From positions 25,332,744 through 25,396,743 of the forward strand of contig JALJCS010000004.1 in assembly GCA_023055355.1 (NCBI GenBank): a stretch of DNA of 64,000 nucleotides, read 5' to 3'. The position numbers and the translations under genes were made by a program. Each line of letters opens with the position of its first letter. Position 1 is the stretch's first letter. Shown here one piece after another: positions 1-12,000 of the stretch. The notes under the pieces were generated by a model, which saw only the letters and a program-made list of their open reading frames with translations, did not search any database and was not told the origin of the DNA. Origin of the DNA: Agelaius tricolor. Lineage: Eukaryota; Chordata; Aves; Passeriformes; Icteridae.

Positions 1-1871
1 GACTGTGATAGTCCTGTGTTGGATCAGCTTGGTTTTAGGGCAGTCCCTCTTATGAAAATCAGCTCCATCTCTTGCTTGTCAATTTAAGCCTCTAAATCAA
101 CCAGAGAAATCACTCTGAAATTACCTTGTCACTGATTTACATATTTTACAAAGTATCTCTGACTTGGAACTTGCTCACCCCGCCTCAATCTGGTATTAAA
201 CAGTATTCCTTCAGGTGATAAATCTGTTAAAAAGCTTTTATATTAATTCTCTCACAAAGCCAAAATAGAAAACTAGAAGGTTCAAATCTTTCACCAGTTC
301 CATTATTCTGCCCAAAAGAAGAAAAAAAGAGAAAATCACTGCAGTGGATTAGCTAGGATGGCTGGCAGTAATGGAACCTGCAGTAGCAGCTATAACAATT
401 AACAACCTATAGAGAATCCACTAGTAAGTGCAACAAATATGGATGTTCCTCAAATGAGAAGACCAAAATTGTTCCAAGGAACAAAAGGCAACCCCAAATA
501 CACCAAAACCAGACGTGTTGCATCTCTGCTTTGATACCAACATCCCAGTCATTGTGGAAAGACCATTTCACCACTATCAACAACCAGGGTAAGAGAATTC
601 ACCTTCAAATAAGCCACCTTAATCATCACTGCAGAATATTTATGAAACTTAATTTATTAATGGCAATAGCAAATAAGTCAATGTAAAAAGATGATCCTAT
701 AGTGATAAAAATAAAATTAACTAATTGAAAGGGCATTTTTTGCCACACACACAAATTATTAAAATTGTGAAAACTGAACAAGGTTGGCAACAGGCCTTCA
801 TAGCGCAAAAAAGTGACTGATTTTTAAGAAATATAGGTAAACAAAAATTACAGAATAAGAAAAGAAAAGAATTACAAATAGCATTTTTTCAGAGCAATAT
901 AAAATTACATGCCTAAGAAACTGTCTCTACCACCTTAAAATCTGCCAGTACATTTCAGATGAGCAGCATTTTAAAGAAGTATGTAAAATTAATGGTAACA
1001 CATCTTCAGATCCAAACAGCATCCACCCAGTAATTTCAAATGATGTACTGGTTGAGCACAGGAACCACAAATCCAAATCACATTTGATCATATTCAGTCT
1101 ACTTACATGCATAAACTGTGGTTTCAAACACATAAATATTGATAGAAATTTTTAACAGTTTTCAGAAGGCGCAATGCGCAATGACTAATGAACAAAACTT
1201 CAGTCCAATACCTTCTATCTCAGTTACTGGGTGAGTAGATAGAATGCAAAAAGAAACAACTTCAATAGTACCCTGAGAAAGATAATTTTCCTGAGCACTT
1301 TGTCAAAAAAAATAAAGGTAGTTTTATTATTCTAGATTTTTTCCTAGGTCCCTCACCAAAGGTCCTAGACAGATCCTCCTAGAAGATATTCCCATGAACT
1401 GATGACTGGGTAACAAATAATGGTCCAATAACCTGCTCTTGCAATGGATGAAGGACTGTGGAATCCATCAGGGATACACGCTACGGCATGAGATGTTAGC
1501 CAGATGCACAGATGAGCAGGATAAAGGGTCAATCATGAGCTTATCAAGTTTGCTTATGAATGGTGCCTAAAATGGAAACCATCTGTGAAAGCACCCAAAG
1601 TTTTAACAGACTAAAATTTGAGTTCAGTAAAAAAAGAAATAACGCCTATGGGAAACCCCAATTAATTATATATGCTAATTATTTAAAAACTGTTGTCCAC
1701 ATTAGCTTTTACTATTCAGAATCATAATAAGGTTGTTTTAGATATTCTTCTGGAAATATCAGCTCAGGATGCAGCATCAGTTAAAAATATCAATAGAATT
1801 TTGCAGAAAGCAAGAAAAACTGAGAGAAAAGTACACAGCCAGGTAAAATCTGTATGTCCTGATTATTATGT

Positions 1872-2228
1872 GTACAGAATCATAAAACTATTAAGGTTGG
1901 AAAAGACCTCTAAGATCATCCAGTCCAACCACTAACTTGACACTGCCAAGTTCACCACTAGACCACATCTCTAAGCACCACATCTACTCAGTTTTTGAAC
2001 ACTTTCAGTGAGGGTGATTCCACTACTTCCCTGGGCAGCCTGTTTCAACATTTAATCAGCCTTTTGGCCATGAAACTTTTTCTAGTGCTCAGTCTATAGC
2101 TCCCCTGGCACAACTTTTGGCCATTTCTTTCTGTCCTATTATTTGTTACGTAGGAGAAGAGACTGACCCCCACCTCATTACAACTTCTTTTCAAGTAATT
2201 GTAGAGTCTAAGTTCACTCTTTTTCAAC
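1872..2228 (-). mobile_element. CR1 LINE 3'-end fragment
   Basis: On the plus strand the block starts agaatcataaaactattaa, followed by ggttggaaaagacctctaag and atcatccagtccaacca. This is the reverse complement of the conserved avian CR1 3' end. It continues through ccctgggcagcctgttt and the cccccacctcattacaac region typical of the CR1 3' UTR. The fragment is 5'-truncated and non-coding, and lies in the same orientation as ADAMTSL1. Confidence 0.9.
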
Positions 2229-2524
2229 ATATATATTTATGTAAAAATATATCTTCATATAAAATAGACATTAAATAATTTTATTACATTTTATTAAACT
2301 ATAGATCTATAGACAGGACATTTATTCTTTCAAAATATCCATCTATGTAATTAAACACTAGTCACAAATTATATTTTTATGTGTATTTTAAAAATTGTGA
2401 CTCTATAATCACATTGAAACCAGGAAAAAAACAGAGAATGGAAATAAGAATAAACTTTTTATGGAACATCTTTGATAAAAAGTAAAGATTAAATCGAGTA
2501 AGACATAAGAAAGACACCAATCTG

Positions 2525-2600
2525 TTGGAACAAGTTCAGAGGAGGTACATGAAGATGACCAGAGGGCTGGAGCACCTCTCCTATGAGAAAAGGCTGAGCC
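2525..2600 (+). mobile_element. CR1 LINE fragment, upstream half of an interrupted copy
   Basis: The sequence gttggaacaagttcagagga, then agagggctggagcacctctc and ctatgagaaaaggctgag, matches the CR1 sense strand just after the ORF2 end. It stops abruptly at 2600, and the matching downstream CR1 sequence resumes at 3098 after a solo LTR. The two halves are one CR1 copy. Confidence 0.88.
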
Positions 2601-3097
2601 TGATGCCTTATGATTTTTGTCTTTTTTCTTTCATATATTCTCTGTGTTCTTTACACATATACTTGTAGCTTTGTAGCCTATTATTGTAACTTGCCTTCAG
2701 TATTTTCCTAAGCAGAAAGACAAAGCAAGTTCCAAAGCCCACATCCTATCTTGGCTCTTTCTGGGAATTGGGGCTAAAAACCAGCTCTTGGAGACACATT
2801 TTTATCAAAAAAAGCTTAGGCCTATCTAAGGGGGAAGGATTTAGAAGGGGCTTGGACTGGGGGAGGAATTGCATCACCACTGGTGCTCCTAATCTGTGAT
2901 TTTTGTCAGGTTAATTTGCTAAATTTCTGTATACAGTATTCTGTAATCTGTATTCACCCTGTATGGGTGGGCTTTTGTGGACATTTTCCACATTTGCCCC
3001 TGGACGTCTCCAATAAAGACCAGCCTTCATATTACCTCCTACATTAATATTATCTTGAAAGTGTGAGTTGTTTCATTTTTAGGTTCTTAAGGCATCA
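2601..3097 (+). mobile_element. Solo LTR (endogenous retrovirus) nested in a CR1
   Basis: The 497-bp block has perfect 10-bp inverted termini, TGATGCCTTA and TAAGGCATCA, in the TG...CA form of LTRs. A polyadenylation hexamer AATAAA lies at 3012-3017, about 85 bp before the 3' end. The flanking tetranucleotides are agcc (2597-2600) and agac (3098-3101). Removing the LTR and one copy restores a continuous CR1 (ggctgAGACAGTTGGGG), so a 4-bp target-site duplication with one later mutation is likely. A 4-bp duplication is typical of gammaretrovirus-like ERV1 elements. No internal region or coding sequence is present. It lies antisense to ADAMTSL1. Confidence 0.82.
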
Positions 3098-3482
3098 AGA
3101 CAGTTGGGGTAGTTCAGGCTGGGGAATTTGCTCCAAGTACACCTTCCAGCAGCCATTCAGTACGTAGAGGGGCTACAAGACAGCTGGAGAGAGGCTTTTG
3201 ACAAGGGCATGTAGAGACAGGATGAAGAATATTTGTTTTAAACTGGAAGAGGTTATATTTAGTTTAGATATTAGGAAGAAATTATTTTGTGTGAGCATGG
3301 TTGGACATTGTAAAATGTTGCCCAGAGAAATTGTGGATGCTCTATCCTTGGAAATGCTCAAGACCAGGCTAGATGTAGCTTAGAGCAAGCTGATCTACTA
3401 GATGGTGTCCCTGCCCTGGCAGCAGAGTTGGAGCTAGAGAATCCTTGAGGTTCCTTACAACCCAAACCATTCTGTAAGTCTA
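3098..3482 (+). mobile_element. CR1 LINE 3' end, downstream half of the interrupted copy
   Basis: It resumes with agacagttggggtagttcag, aligning with the CR1 position that follows ...aggctgag. It continues through ttaggaagaaattattttgt, ttgcccagagaaattgtgga and ggtgtccctgccctggcag to the CR1 terminus near caacccaaaccattctgtaa. It is diverged and non-coding. Confidence 0.9.
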
Positions 3483-3733
3483 TGCAGACACTAGGAAAGA
3501 GGCAAATTATGATGGCAGAGATATCAATTACAGAAGTAAAGGAGAAAGGAGCTAAACAGTGGTAATAATTTCCTGTTTCTCAGAGTGGAAGAACCAGAAA
3601 GAATCAGTGAAAGCATTAAACCAAGTTCTGAACAATGAGATGTATTCCTCATTTTACACAGTGTATTATTCATTAAGGAAATCACTGCAAGGCCTAAAGG
3701 TCAAATATATTTATTAGGAAAATGATTATGTTC

Positions 3734-4076
3734 TGTGGAAGGGGCTAACAGTGGGCCTGTTAGCTAAAGGAGTGAGAAGAAGCTGAGAAGTAGAAGAAAC
3801 TGATAAGGAGCTCTCTCCAAGGCTGTAACCAAGGAGACCGAGAGAAGAGAGATAGAAGAACTTTGCAGCTGGATGAAGCATTTTTAGAAAGTTAGTTAAG
3901 TCACTATAACTTCTCACCAATAGTATTATGTTGATTTATTGTGGCCAATAGTAAAGATAAAAGAAGCATAAACAATTGGAAAGTGTATAAAAATCAGCCA
4001 TGTTCAATAATAAAGTGTTGCCAACTGAAACTGCTTGTAGTCTCTGCTTTATGTCGTGACTGCCTCGACAGCGACA
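3734..4076 (+). mobile_element. Solo LTR, ERVK-type (6-bp target duplication)
   Basis: This 343-bp element starts TGTGGAAGGGG and ends CGACAGCGACA. It is flanked by perfect 6-bp direct repeats atgttc at 3728-3733 and 4077-4082. Inside are a TATA-like tataaaaa (from 3986) and AATAAA (4009-4014), spaced as in an LTR promoter/polyadenylation unit. Six-bp duplications are characteristic of betaretrovirus-like ERVK (ERV2) integrations. There is no internal proviral sequence, so it is a solo LTR left by recombination. It lies antisense to ADAMTSL1. Confidence 0.88.
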
Positions 4077-7000
4077 ATGTTCTACATACTGTTAATTGAA
4101 GTAATTTATAGTGAACAGAAAAAAAAAAAAGGTTGATATGAAATAAAAGCTGTACATTGTTTTGAAAAGATCTAGGTCATGGTTTTCCATAAATTTCACC
4201 TCATTTGCCAAGAGAGGAGAAAAAATAATTTTCTTGAACTTGTCACAAGATCTAGCAAGATAATTAATGATTGCATCTCTTTTCAGGCTGGTCATTACTT
4301 GTGAGTTTAACCTAGAAATTATTACAAAAATTGTATATTTTTGGATATGAGGAGATCAGATTGGGTGATTTTTATGACTATTACTTGGAAAAGAAGCACT
4401 GAATATAAACATTGATAAAAACCATTGATACAGACATGCTTCCAGCTAAATCCCATCTGCAGTGCGCCAAAATGATCTCAGGAAGACACATATCTCAAGA
4501 GGTACTTTTCCTTTAGAACAAATTGACAATGTTCTATGTATCTCTTCTAGATGCACAAAAGCTGAATCAGTTACACCAAACTTTAACTATTACTATTTCT
4601 GTGTACTAAGCCTTAATTCTATCTCATCTACTTCCAGGAGCACCATCTTAATCCCAAACTGTCAGTGCTTCCACAATTCACCACTTCCCACCTAATAGGA
4701 AGCCTTCTCCAAATATGAGGTATAATGTCTTCGGGAAACATCTGCCAGCATCAGAACTAAATTGCACAGAAGATCTTTACTGTCTTCACTCCCAATCCTC
4801 ATACGATAATACCTCAAATATCCAACAGTATGTGAACCATAAACAGTAGCTCTTTGCTGCTTGAGCAAATTTGCATCATTTGGCCTCTGCCTTAAAGCCA
4901 GTGCTGAAATAAATTATTTCATGCCACAAAGTAAATCACTGTGTGCTCCTTGCTCAAAGTAACATTTAATCCAATCCTGGCCCTAGACTGACAAGGCCCA
5001 TCAACCTCTCTGCCAGCTGGCTGCCTGTACATTCATTATCTCCTGCATGCCCTTGCAAGTCCCAGGAAATCTAGACTAAGTCCAACCTTATTTTCTTTTG
5101 CTAACCTGGACTGTTATCAAATGCATTTATCTCACCAGCACTTTCTGCCAGTGCTAGATTGCAGCTGAGCCAACAGCTGTCTGGCTAGCTCTAGAGTTCT
5201 GTGTAATTCAGCATCCACTTTGGAGATGCATTTTATGACTTTTTGGACAATTGGTGGCCAAAGCACTAATTTCAGCAGTAACTCTGCCCAAGTGAACCCA
5301 GTCCACTACATTTCTTAATCAGCTAGCAGCACACCCCAGCCACCAGCACACAAAAAAAGAACCAGACAGTCTCTCCTAGCAGCAGCACTTAGCCAAGGCT
5401 TGTCAGTCCTAGCACTACAAAAAAACAACATCAATACAATGCAATCCTAATCTAAATACCTCTAAAAGCCTCCAGACGAACATTTGTGCAATTCAACTTT
5501 ATGCATCCCTCATGCAAAGGGCTTGGTCTGGGCAAACACTACGACTACATCATCAATACTAGGGATTTAAAACCAAAATAAAAATAGTCCAGCCTAGATT
5601 TAGGCCTACAATTATTTATCCTCCAAACCAAACCCAAGCCTAGATAATGCCCTTCACTAGACCCTGTTTTAAACTCAATGGTCTTTGCTGGCTCACACCT
5701 CAGCCACAGGATTAAGGCCCTAGCTGTGCAACAATCAGCCTGTGAAGCAGAGTGCCAGCCTCACTCTTCCTGGCAGCTGCTATTGGTGGTTCCTGTAAGC
5801 CTGGCACTAATGCATTTCATATTTGCCACTAATGCATTTCATTTTTACAGTTATCAGGTGATGTCTGCTCTCATTAAATGGCCATCTGTAGATCCTGTCT
5901 GACAGTACTGCCTCATCCTGCTCAAAGGAGAGCAGATGCATGACATGAACTGAGTAACCCAAGATTCTCCGTTTAGGGTCTGAAATGTACACTACCAACA
6001 GAGAAGATTTAGCACAGAAAAGTGAATTAACATTACACCAGCAACAGAGCAGATCAGGGGCAGCTCTGCCATAAAGGGCACACCCCCCTGTGTGATATTA
6101 CTACTCCTATCTCTAGAGCACAGAAACAGATTTCCAAATGAAAGTGGACCTTAATTTCTTCAGGATTATGTCAAACAACACATTTTTCTTACAGGAAAGA
6201 AGCATTTCTGTTCATGAGACCCAGAATTTTGTACTGAAAACATCAAAACAGAGAAATCATCAGAATTTAGGAAAAGTAGTTCTAGTGGGACTTAAGCTTA
6301 CTGGCACATTTGCCAGGTCTTTTGCCTTTCAAAAATTAAAGTTTACAGTGGAGACTTATAATTCTCAAATGATCAGTATAAAAAATAAGAACATGAAAAG
6401 CTTTGCTCCTGCTTCAATTTTGTGATAACAACTTTTTTCTTTTAAATACAGCAGTTTTACTGAATTATTTCTACTATTTACACATCTTGTGAAAAGATTG
6501 CAAAGAGTTTTGCACAGGAGGAATGTACCATTGATTATTACACAGTAAAGAAATCCAGTAATTATACAACTCAGCTCCTCCAGGAACAGCATGAGGTTTC
6601 TTCTTGCAATTTTAAAGCACTTTGTGTTACCAATAAGGAAAGTTAAGTGTCAGCTCTCACATTGAGAGAATTATATCCAGGTTCTAACTTTACCTGTCTG
6701 AATAAGAGCATTCAGGGTCAAGTGAAAAGCATTACAAGAATAATTCTGGGAACAATGATTCTAAAACTAGAGTTCTGCTACATCTACAAATTCATTTAGA
6801 TCTGTTTGCATAAAAATCTGCCTTGGCCCAGGAAAGTAAATCTTGGCACCCAAAGAGATCCCACTTTGTAAAGAAAGCTTATTAACACCACAGAGAAATA
6901 TTTATTCTGATTTTTTCAAAGAAAAGTACTTTAACTTCAAAACCTGAAGGGAAAATCATCATGGATAAAGCAAGTATGAAAAACAATTTCCAAGCCTGAC

Positions 7001-8848
7001 ATGACTGAGAGGTAGCATCTTGGATTGCATGCAGCTGAACACCCATCTGTGCATGCTTATATCTGGTAAAATCTAACAAAATAAACACCCAGAAGAAAAA
7101 AAACTTGTTAGAAAAATAATTTAATAGTGCAGAATAATATCTGTGTTGCATGAAGTAATAGCCAAAGTATCTTCTATAGCTGTTGATTAAAAATGAACTG
7201 TGATTCAAGAGAAGAGAATTTTTTAGTGCCTCATCCAATGTAAAATTTAATTCTAATCTTAGAAAAGATCCTACAACCATGAACAGTGGGTTAGGGGTTT
7301 TTGGTGTCTTTTTCTATATCCAAAAAAAAAAGACAACAGATTTAACACCTAATGAGTCATGTTACTTTGACTTTCAAAGGTACAAACACATAGCAGAACT
7401 CAAAATAATTTCACCTCAATTCAGCAGTGTCTGTGTTTCCCATGCCTAGCCAACTTGTACACTCACATTGGTTGGACTGTCATCATTTATACAGAGTACT
7501 CCTTTGATTTAACCATCACTTTTTACCTTGCTTTGATAGAGAAGGAAATACAAGCACTAAGGGATAAAGGTATTTTCCCTGTCATAAAAGACAACCGTGG
7601 AAAGATAGGGAAGAGAGTAGAACTCCCCTGTTGCCATTGCAAGACAATTGGTCTATGTGATTAGCTGTTTCCCACAAACATATTATAACTAGTCTGCCAG
7701 ACATTCACAGACAGCAGAAATAAAACAAAGTGAGAAATATGGTTTACATTGCACTGATGTTTGCCATCTCTGTATCATCTGTAAAAGAGATAAATGAGTT
7801 TTAGATATTTTGAATTGAACAGTGTGACTGTGGTCTATTTTAGCAAGTCATCATTGTTCTGCCATTCAAAGAGGAAGGAAGATATTCCTTAGTCCAGGTT
7901 TCTCCTTGTGAATGAGTTCTGAAAATTTTAATTTGCTTTTTCAGCTGCTAACATACCACAATGGACAGAGGACAATCTGCAGGACTGTGCTACTTCCCAA
8001 GCTAACCCATTCCAGCACAGCTCAGCTTAACCCAGAACAATCACTTAGGACATTTTCCAGTTCACTGTTCAAACCTCTAGCTGCCATTAGCTCTAGGTTA
8101 AAGCAAATGTCATCTGCCTCTGGGGCTCACAGTGAAAAATTTACATAGTCCTGGACATGATACAGGTTTTGCAGTTTTACAGCTGAAATCCTTCAGGTTC
8201 CTTGGACCTACTGGAAAAGGATTTATTTTATTGCAACTCCCAAATGTTCATTTTTGTATGTTTGTTTTCCCACAGAATGTTTGCATTGCATCCAGCAATG
8301 TGTTTTATATTACCTGGAATACCAGAAATGCTCTAATGGGAAGAAACAATTTTCCTCCTTTTGCCAGTGCAACTAAAAGCAGAACTTCAAAATGATGCCA
8401 TGACTTCTCAAGCAAAGTTATCCATTTATTTTAGAGCTTAGGGACTTTTCACTTTCTTTTAGTCTTCTGTGCAACTACATTAGTATACACCCAACGAACT
8501 ATGGGCCAAAGACATATCTTTCCACTTATCACAGACAAAGATAACTGCATGTCATTGATTTATAAGTACCTCAGTAGTGCATATAGAAAGTAATCTGTCT
8601 TTTCTTGAAATGAGTTCATCGTTTCTTTTTAGGGCATGTATTGGCTATGCCTTTCTTGACATAAATGCAGTCTCTCTCTCCTTAGGAGTTTCCTGTGAGG
8701 CTTTCATCAGACATACAACCATAAAGAATTACATGTAGAGTTCAAGAGATAGCCTGGATTAGGCTTTGTGATAAACATCTATGGGAAAATTAAGACCTAG
8801 AAAAATCTCTTTCATCTTTCTAGCACTTCTTGTCTTACTTTATGTTTA

Positions 8849-8906
8849 TGTTCTTACTTTATGTTCTTACTTTATATTCTTACTTTATGTTCTTACTTTA
8901 TGTTCT
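8849..8906 (-). repeat. 13-bp tandem repeat beside exon 7 donor
   Basis: Four consecutive 13-bp units (8849-8861, 8862-8874, 8875-8887, 8888-8900) read tgttcttacttta on the plus strand, with one g-to-a change in the third. A partial fifth unit follows, and a related copy sits at 8833-8842. On the transcribed strand each unit contains AAAGTAAGA, close to a 5' splice-site consensus. Confidence 0.93.
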
Positions 8907-8913
8907 AAGATGT

Positions 8914-8934
8914 CAATGACCAATGACCAATGAC
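8914..8934 (-). repeat. 7-bp triplicate immediately inside the exon 7 splice donor
   Basis: Three perfect copies of caatgac on the plus strand (GTCATTG in transcript orientation) follow directly after the donor hexamer GTGAGG (8940-8935). Only six intronic bases separate the exon from the first copy. Confidence 0.93.
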
Positions 8935-8940
8935 CCTCAC

Positions 8941-9098
8941 CTTGATAGTAAAGTCTGCAGTGAGAGGCCCAGATATTCTTAAGATCTCCTTGTCAGGAAA
9001 CTTCTGGAAATCAATGCTAGAATTTTCTACAAGGAAGGAGCCAGTGGTGCTGAGGCTGTTTTCACTCTTCACACCTTGGAGAGTCTTAGTTTCCAAAT
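8941..9098 (-). CDS. ADAMTSL1: ADAMTSL1 coding exon 7 (spacer domain, middle)
   Basis: The 158-nt exon (acceptor tgtttgtcag|ATT, donor ATCAAG|gtgagg) completes a tyrosine codon and then encodes 52 residues, ending in phase 0. It reads LETKTLQGVKSENSLSTTGS, FLVENSSIDFQKFPDKEIL and RISGPLTADFTIK, the central part of the spacer. N-S-S in FLVENSSIDF is an N-glycosylation sequon. The next exon, expected to start with the I/V-R-N-S-G spacer stretch and run to a second TSR, was not found between 1 and 8900, so it lies beyond the left edge. Reading past the donor adds 11 codons and then a TAG stop. The donor is followed at once by unusual tandem repeats, listed separately. Confidence 0.97.
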
Positions 9099-12000
9099 CT
9101 GACAAACAGAAAAAAAATGTCAGGAAACCAGAGCATTGCAATTTGAATTGAGAGCAGAAAAAAAAAAAACCAACAAAACAAACCAAAAGAACCCCAAACA
9201 ACAGCAAAAGTTAGTAATATTGCAACTCTTTTCCCATAGTTATTCACATTTGCACACTTTCCTTTTCTTTTTTCTCTTCCATCTGCTTTTTGTCTTTGTT
9301 CAAACCTTGGACTTTTAGCTCACATTCCCCTTCTCACCCATAGGTCATGTTTTTACTCTCTTCCAGACACACTAATCCATTCCTTGTTAGGCATATTTGC
9401 TGTTGTTTAACTCACCCTCAGTAAGTCACGCTCCTATGTGGAGCGTGACTCAGACCTTGGCCCATGAGCACTGCTAAGTTGCTGTACCCTCTTGCAGTTC
9501 AAAGGTGGGTCACTAACCATATGTTGTTGTGGTAGACGTTTAACTGAAAGCAGGATATCCAGGAAAGAAAGATCAGTATGACAGCAATCCCATTTCCTCT
9601 CCAGAAGCAGTCTGACCCATCCCAGAGGAGTAGAAGGGGAACGTGGGCACTGAACCCTCCTGAGTTCTCCATCTATCTCTCTCTGTATTCACAGTTCCCC
9701 AAAAAGGCATTAATTCAGTTACTGTTTTGTAGTAGCTACTTCTGATTGTCATATTAAAAGTAATGATAATTCTTTAAATAGAAGTCAACAGTCAGAAACT
9801 AGGTCTGTTTCATCATGCACCAACTCCAGATTATGCTTTACAGCACATTCACCAATAAAACGTTTCTGGTAGTTATTTAAAAACAACAGGGTCTTTCATC
9901 ATGAAAGATTGCAAAGCCACAAACCTTTCACATATATTTATGAACACAGGCAGAAAAACTCTATCACAGTGAAGCAGTTAAGGAATGCTATTAATCTATG
10001 ATGGAGATATATTTTCAAAGACAATTAAAGAAAAAAAGTTTTATTTGCATGTATTGAGTTGCTAATTAGGGAACAAAAAATGCAATTGCAGTAATTTCAC
10101 TGCTTTTCATTATGGATTAAGGGAACTAATTAAGGAAGGAAGTTGCCGAGGCAGTACACTAAGAATTTTCACTGTAATAATCAACCAAGGATGAATTCCT
10201 TGGTTTTCAGTGATACCAGTCTCCTCCTTTGTGATCCACTTGGCCATCTATTTGTTTTTGGCAAGGCTGCATGCATCAGGAATAAAGATGGTTTTAAGAC
10301 TTGTGTATATATAATCAGCCTCCTATTGACTTCTCCCACAACCGAAGTTCACAGGGGAAAATACTCCCTCCCCCTGAAACTGACTGTAGCTCATACATAT
10401 ATAAAATCCTTTGATGAGTGAACAGAAAGATTCAAGGAGACATCTGAAACAAGAAAGAGATATATTTGGACATATTCATGTTTACACAGTGCAGTTAATC
10501 TAAATCTCAACCAGTGACTAAGGCAGACCTTGCTGATTCAAATCTTTTTGTAATGAAATATGATACGGCCTGAGTGAAGCTTTAGATCCATCTCTCCAGA
10601 AAATCTCATTTCTCTCTGAGCTGTTTTATAGCTCAATTTCACTGAAACAATAACAAAAGGACAAAATTTTCTACCTTGGAAGAGAATATCTATATAAGAA
10701 AAGAAGACAAGAGAGAAAGGAAGAGTGCATGTCATGTACTGGGAAAATAATATCAGCCATACTGGAGCAGCTCAGGAATACACAAAGGGCCACTTAAAGT
10801 TGACGTACATGCAGCATTTGAACTTTTAACAAAAACTTAATACATTTTTTTGCTTGGTTTATAACCTGTAATTTGCTTGTCTTTATGCACAGCTTTAAAT
10901 CTGAAGAACTCAGTGTTTTCTCAACACAAGGAGGGAGCCATAGTACAGCCCTAGTAAGCCATCACTTATTTTGATATCCTGTATACAATTGTTGGGTGAA
11001 AGAAAATAGGAAGGCAGTGAAATGATTTGGTGTTTCACATCTTTGCTGACACTCGTATTTGTACCTACACTGACAAACACAGAAGACGTAAATTGTCTGT
11101 ACAGCAGAAAATTCCTAAAGACTTTTGGAAAAGGGAAAGGGTAGCCTGACTTATCTTACAATAATTTGTGCTACTGAGAGGTCAAGCAGTACAGATTGGG
11201 GTTTTATTCTGACAGTAAATCATATTTACTAATACTCTAATATTAATTTCCTGCTGATAAGAAAGGAAGCAGCTTGTGAGCAGCTACTGCACTGGAAGAT
11301 GAGAGAGAGGGGTACCAGGAACTTCTATGCATTAAATAAATGGATTTGCCTTCAGCTCTAGCAGAATATTCTCAAATCCTGAGACTCCTTCCAGGAAAGA
11401 GGGATATACAGCTTCTGGGATACACAGATGAAGCAGCCAAATGTTATAGCCAAATGATGGGCTAGCAGAACTCAGTGGTCTTAACTCCTTGGAGCAATAC
11501 CACTGCTAAAGAACAAGGTTTCATTCTTGTATGCAGTTTCAGATCTTTAGTGTGATTTTGTGTGTGTATGCATGTGCACACACATAGTGTGAGTGCATAT
11601 GTGTATCTAGGGGAGAGAGAAAGATCATAACAGAAATGTGTTAATGTCATGAGCAGCTTGGTGGCTGAGCTGAGCTGCAGGGAAGCTTATACTTTACTGT
11701 TCTCAGTATTTCTTCACTCAGTGGTATGTACTTTATTAATTTTAAACAAAAGCCCTTGACACCAAGTGAGCCAGCCAAAGGATAAGCAAACAGAAATGAC
11801 GGAAAAATTATGGAGGGCCAAAGAACTCTGCACTGTTGGCCAAGGTCTGCTTTGAAAAGAATGTACCACTGAGATAACTGGGTCTGAGGAAAACTTCTGA
11901 GAGCAGGACTCATCTGTGTGTTGAAATCAGTAATCTGAGAGAGGGAAACCAGACACCACAGTGTAAACAGAGCACTGCAGGCTACCAAGGCTCTCTTAAA

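Larger units (their letters stand above)
1..8940. other. ADAMTSL1: Intron downstream of ADAMTSL1 exon 7 (partial)
   Basis: There is no coding exon in this stretch. It holds two CR1 fragments, one split by a solo LTR, a second solo LTR, a 16-bp direct repeat (5805-5820 and 5827-5842, cactaatgcatttcat), and tandem repeats beside exon 7. The short open frames (the longest are 132 codons at 7280-6882 and 95 codons at 6138-6425) show no family motif or codon-use signal that I recognise. The rest appears to be unique AT-rich intron sequence. Confidence 0.85.

Noticed and set aside
6882..7280. 132-codon minus-strand hydrophobic frame
   Set aside because: AT-rich intron sequence gives Phe/Leu/Ile-rich frames by chance, and I see no homologous motif or splice context.
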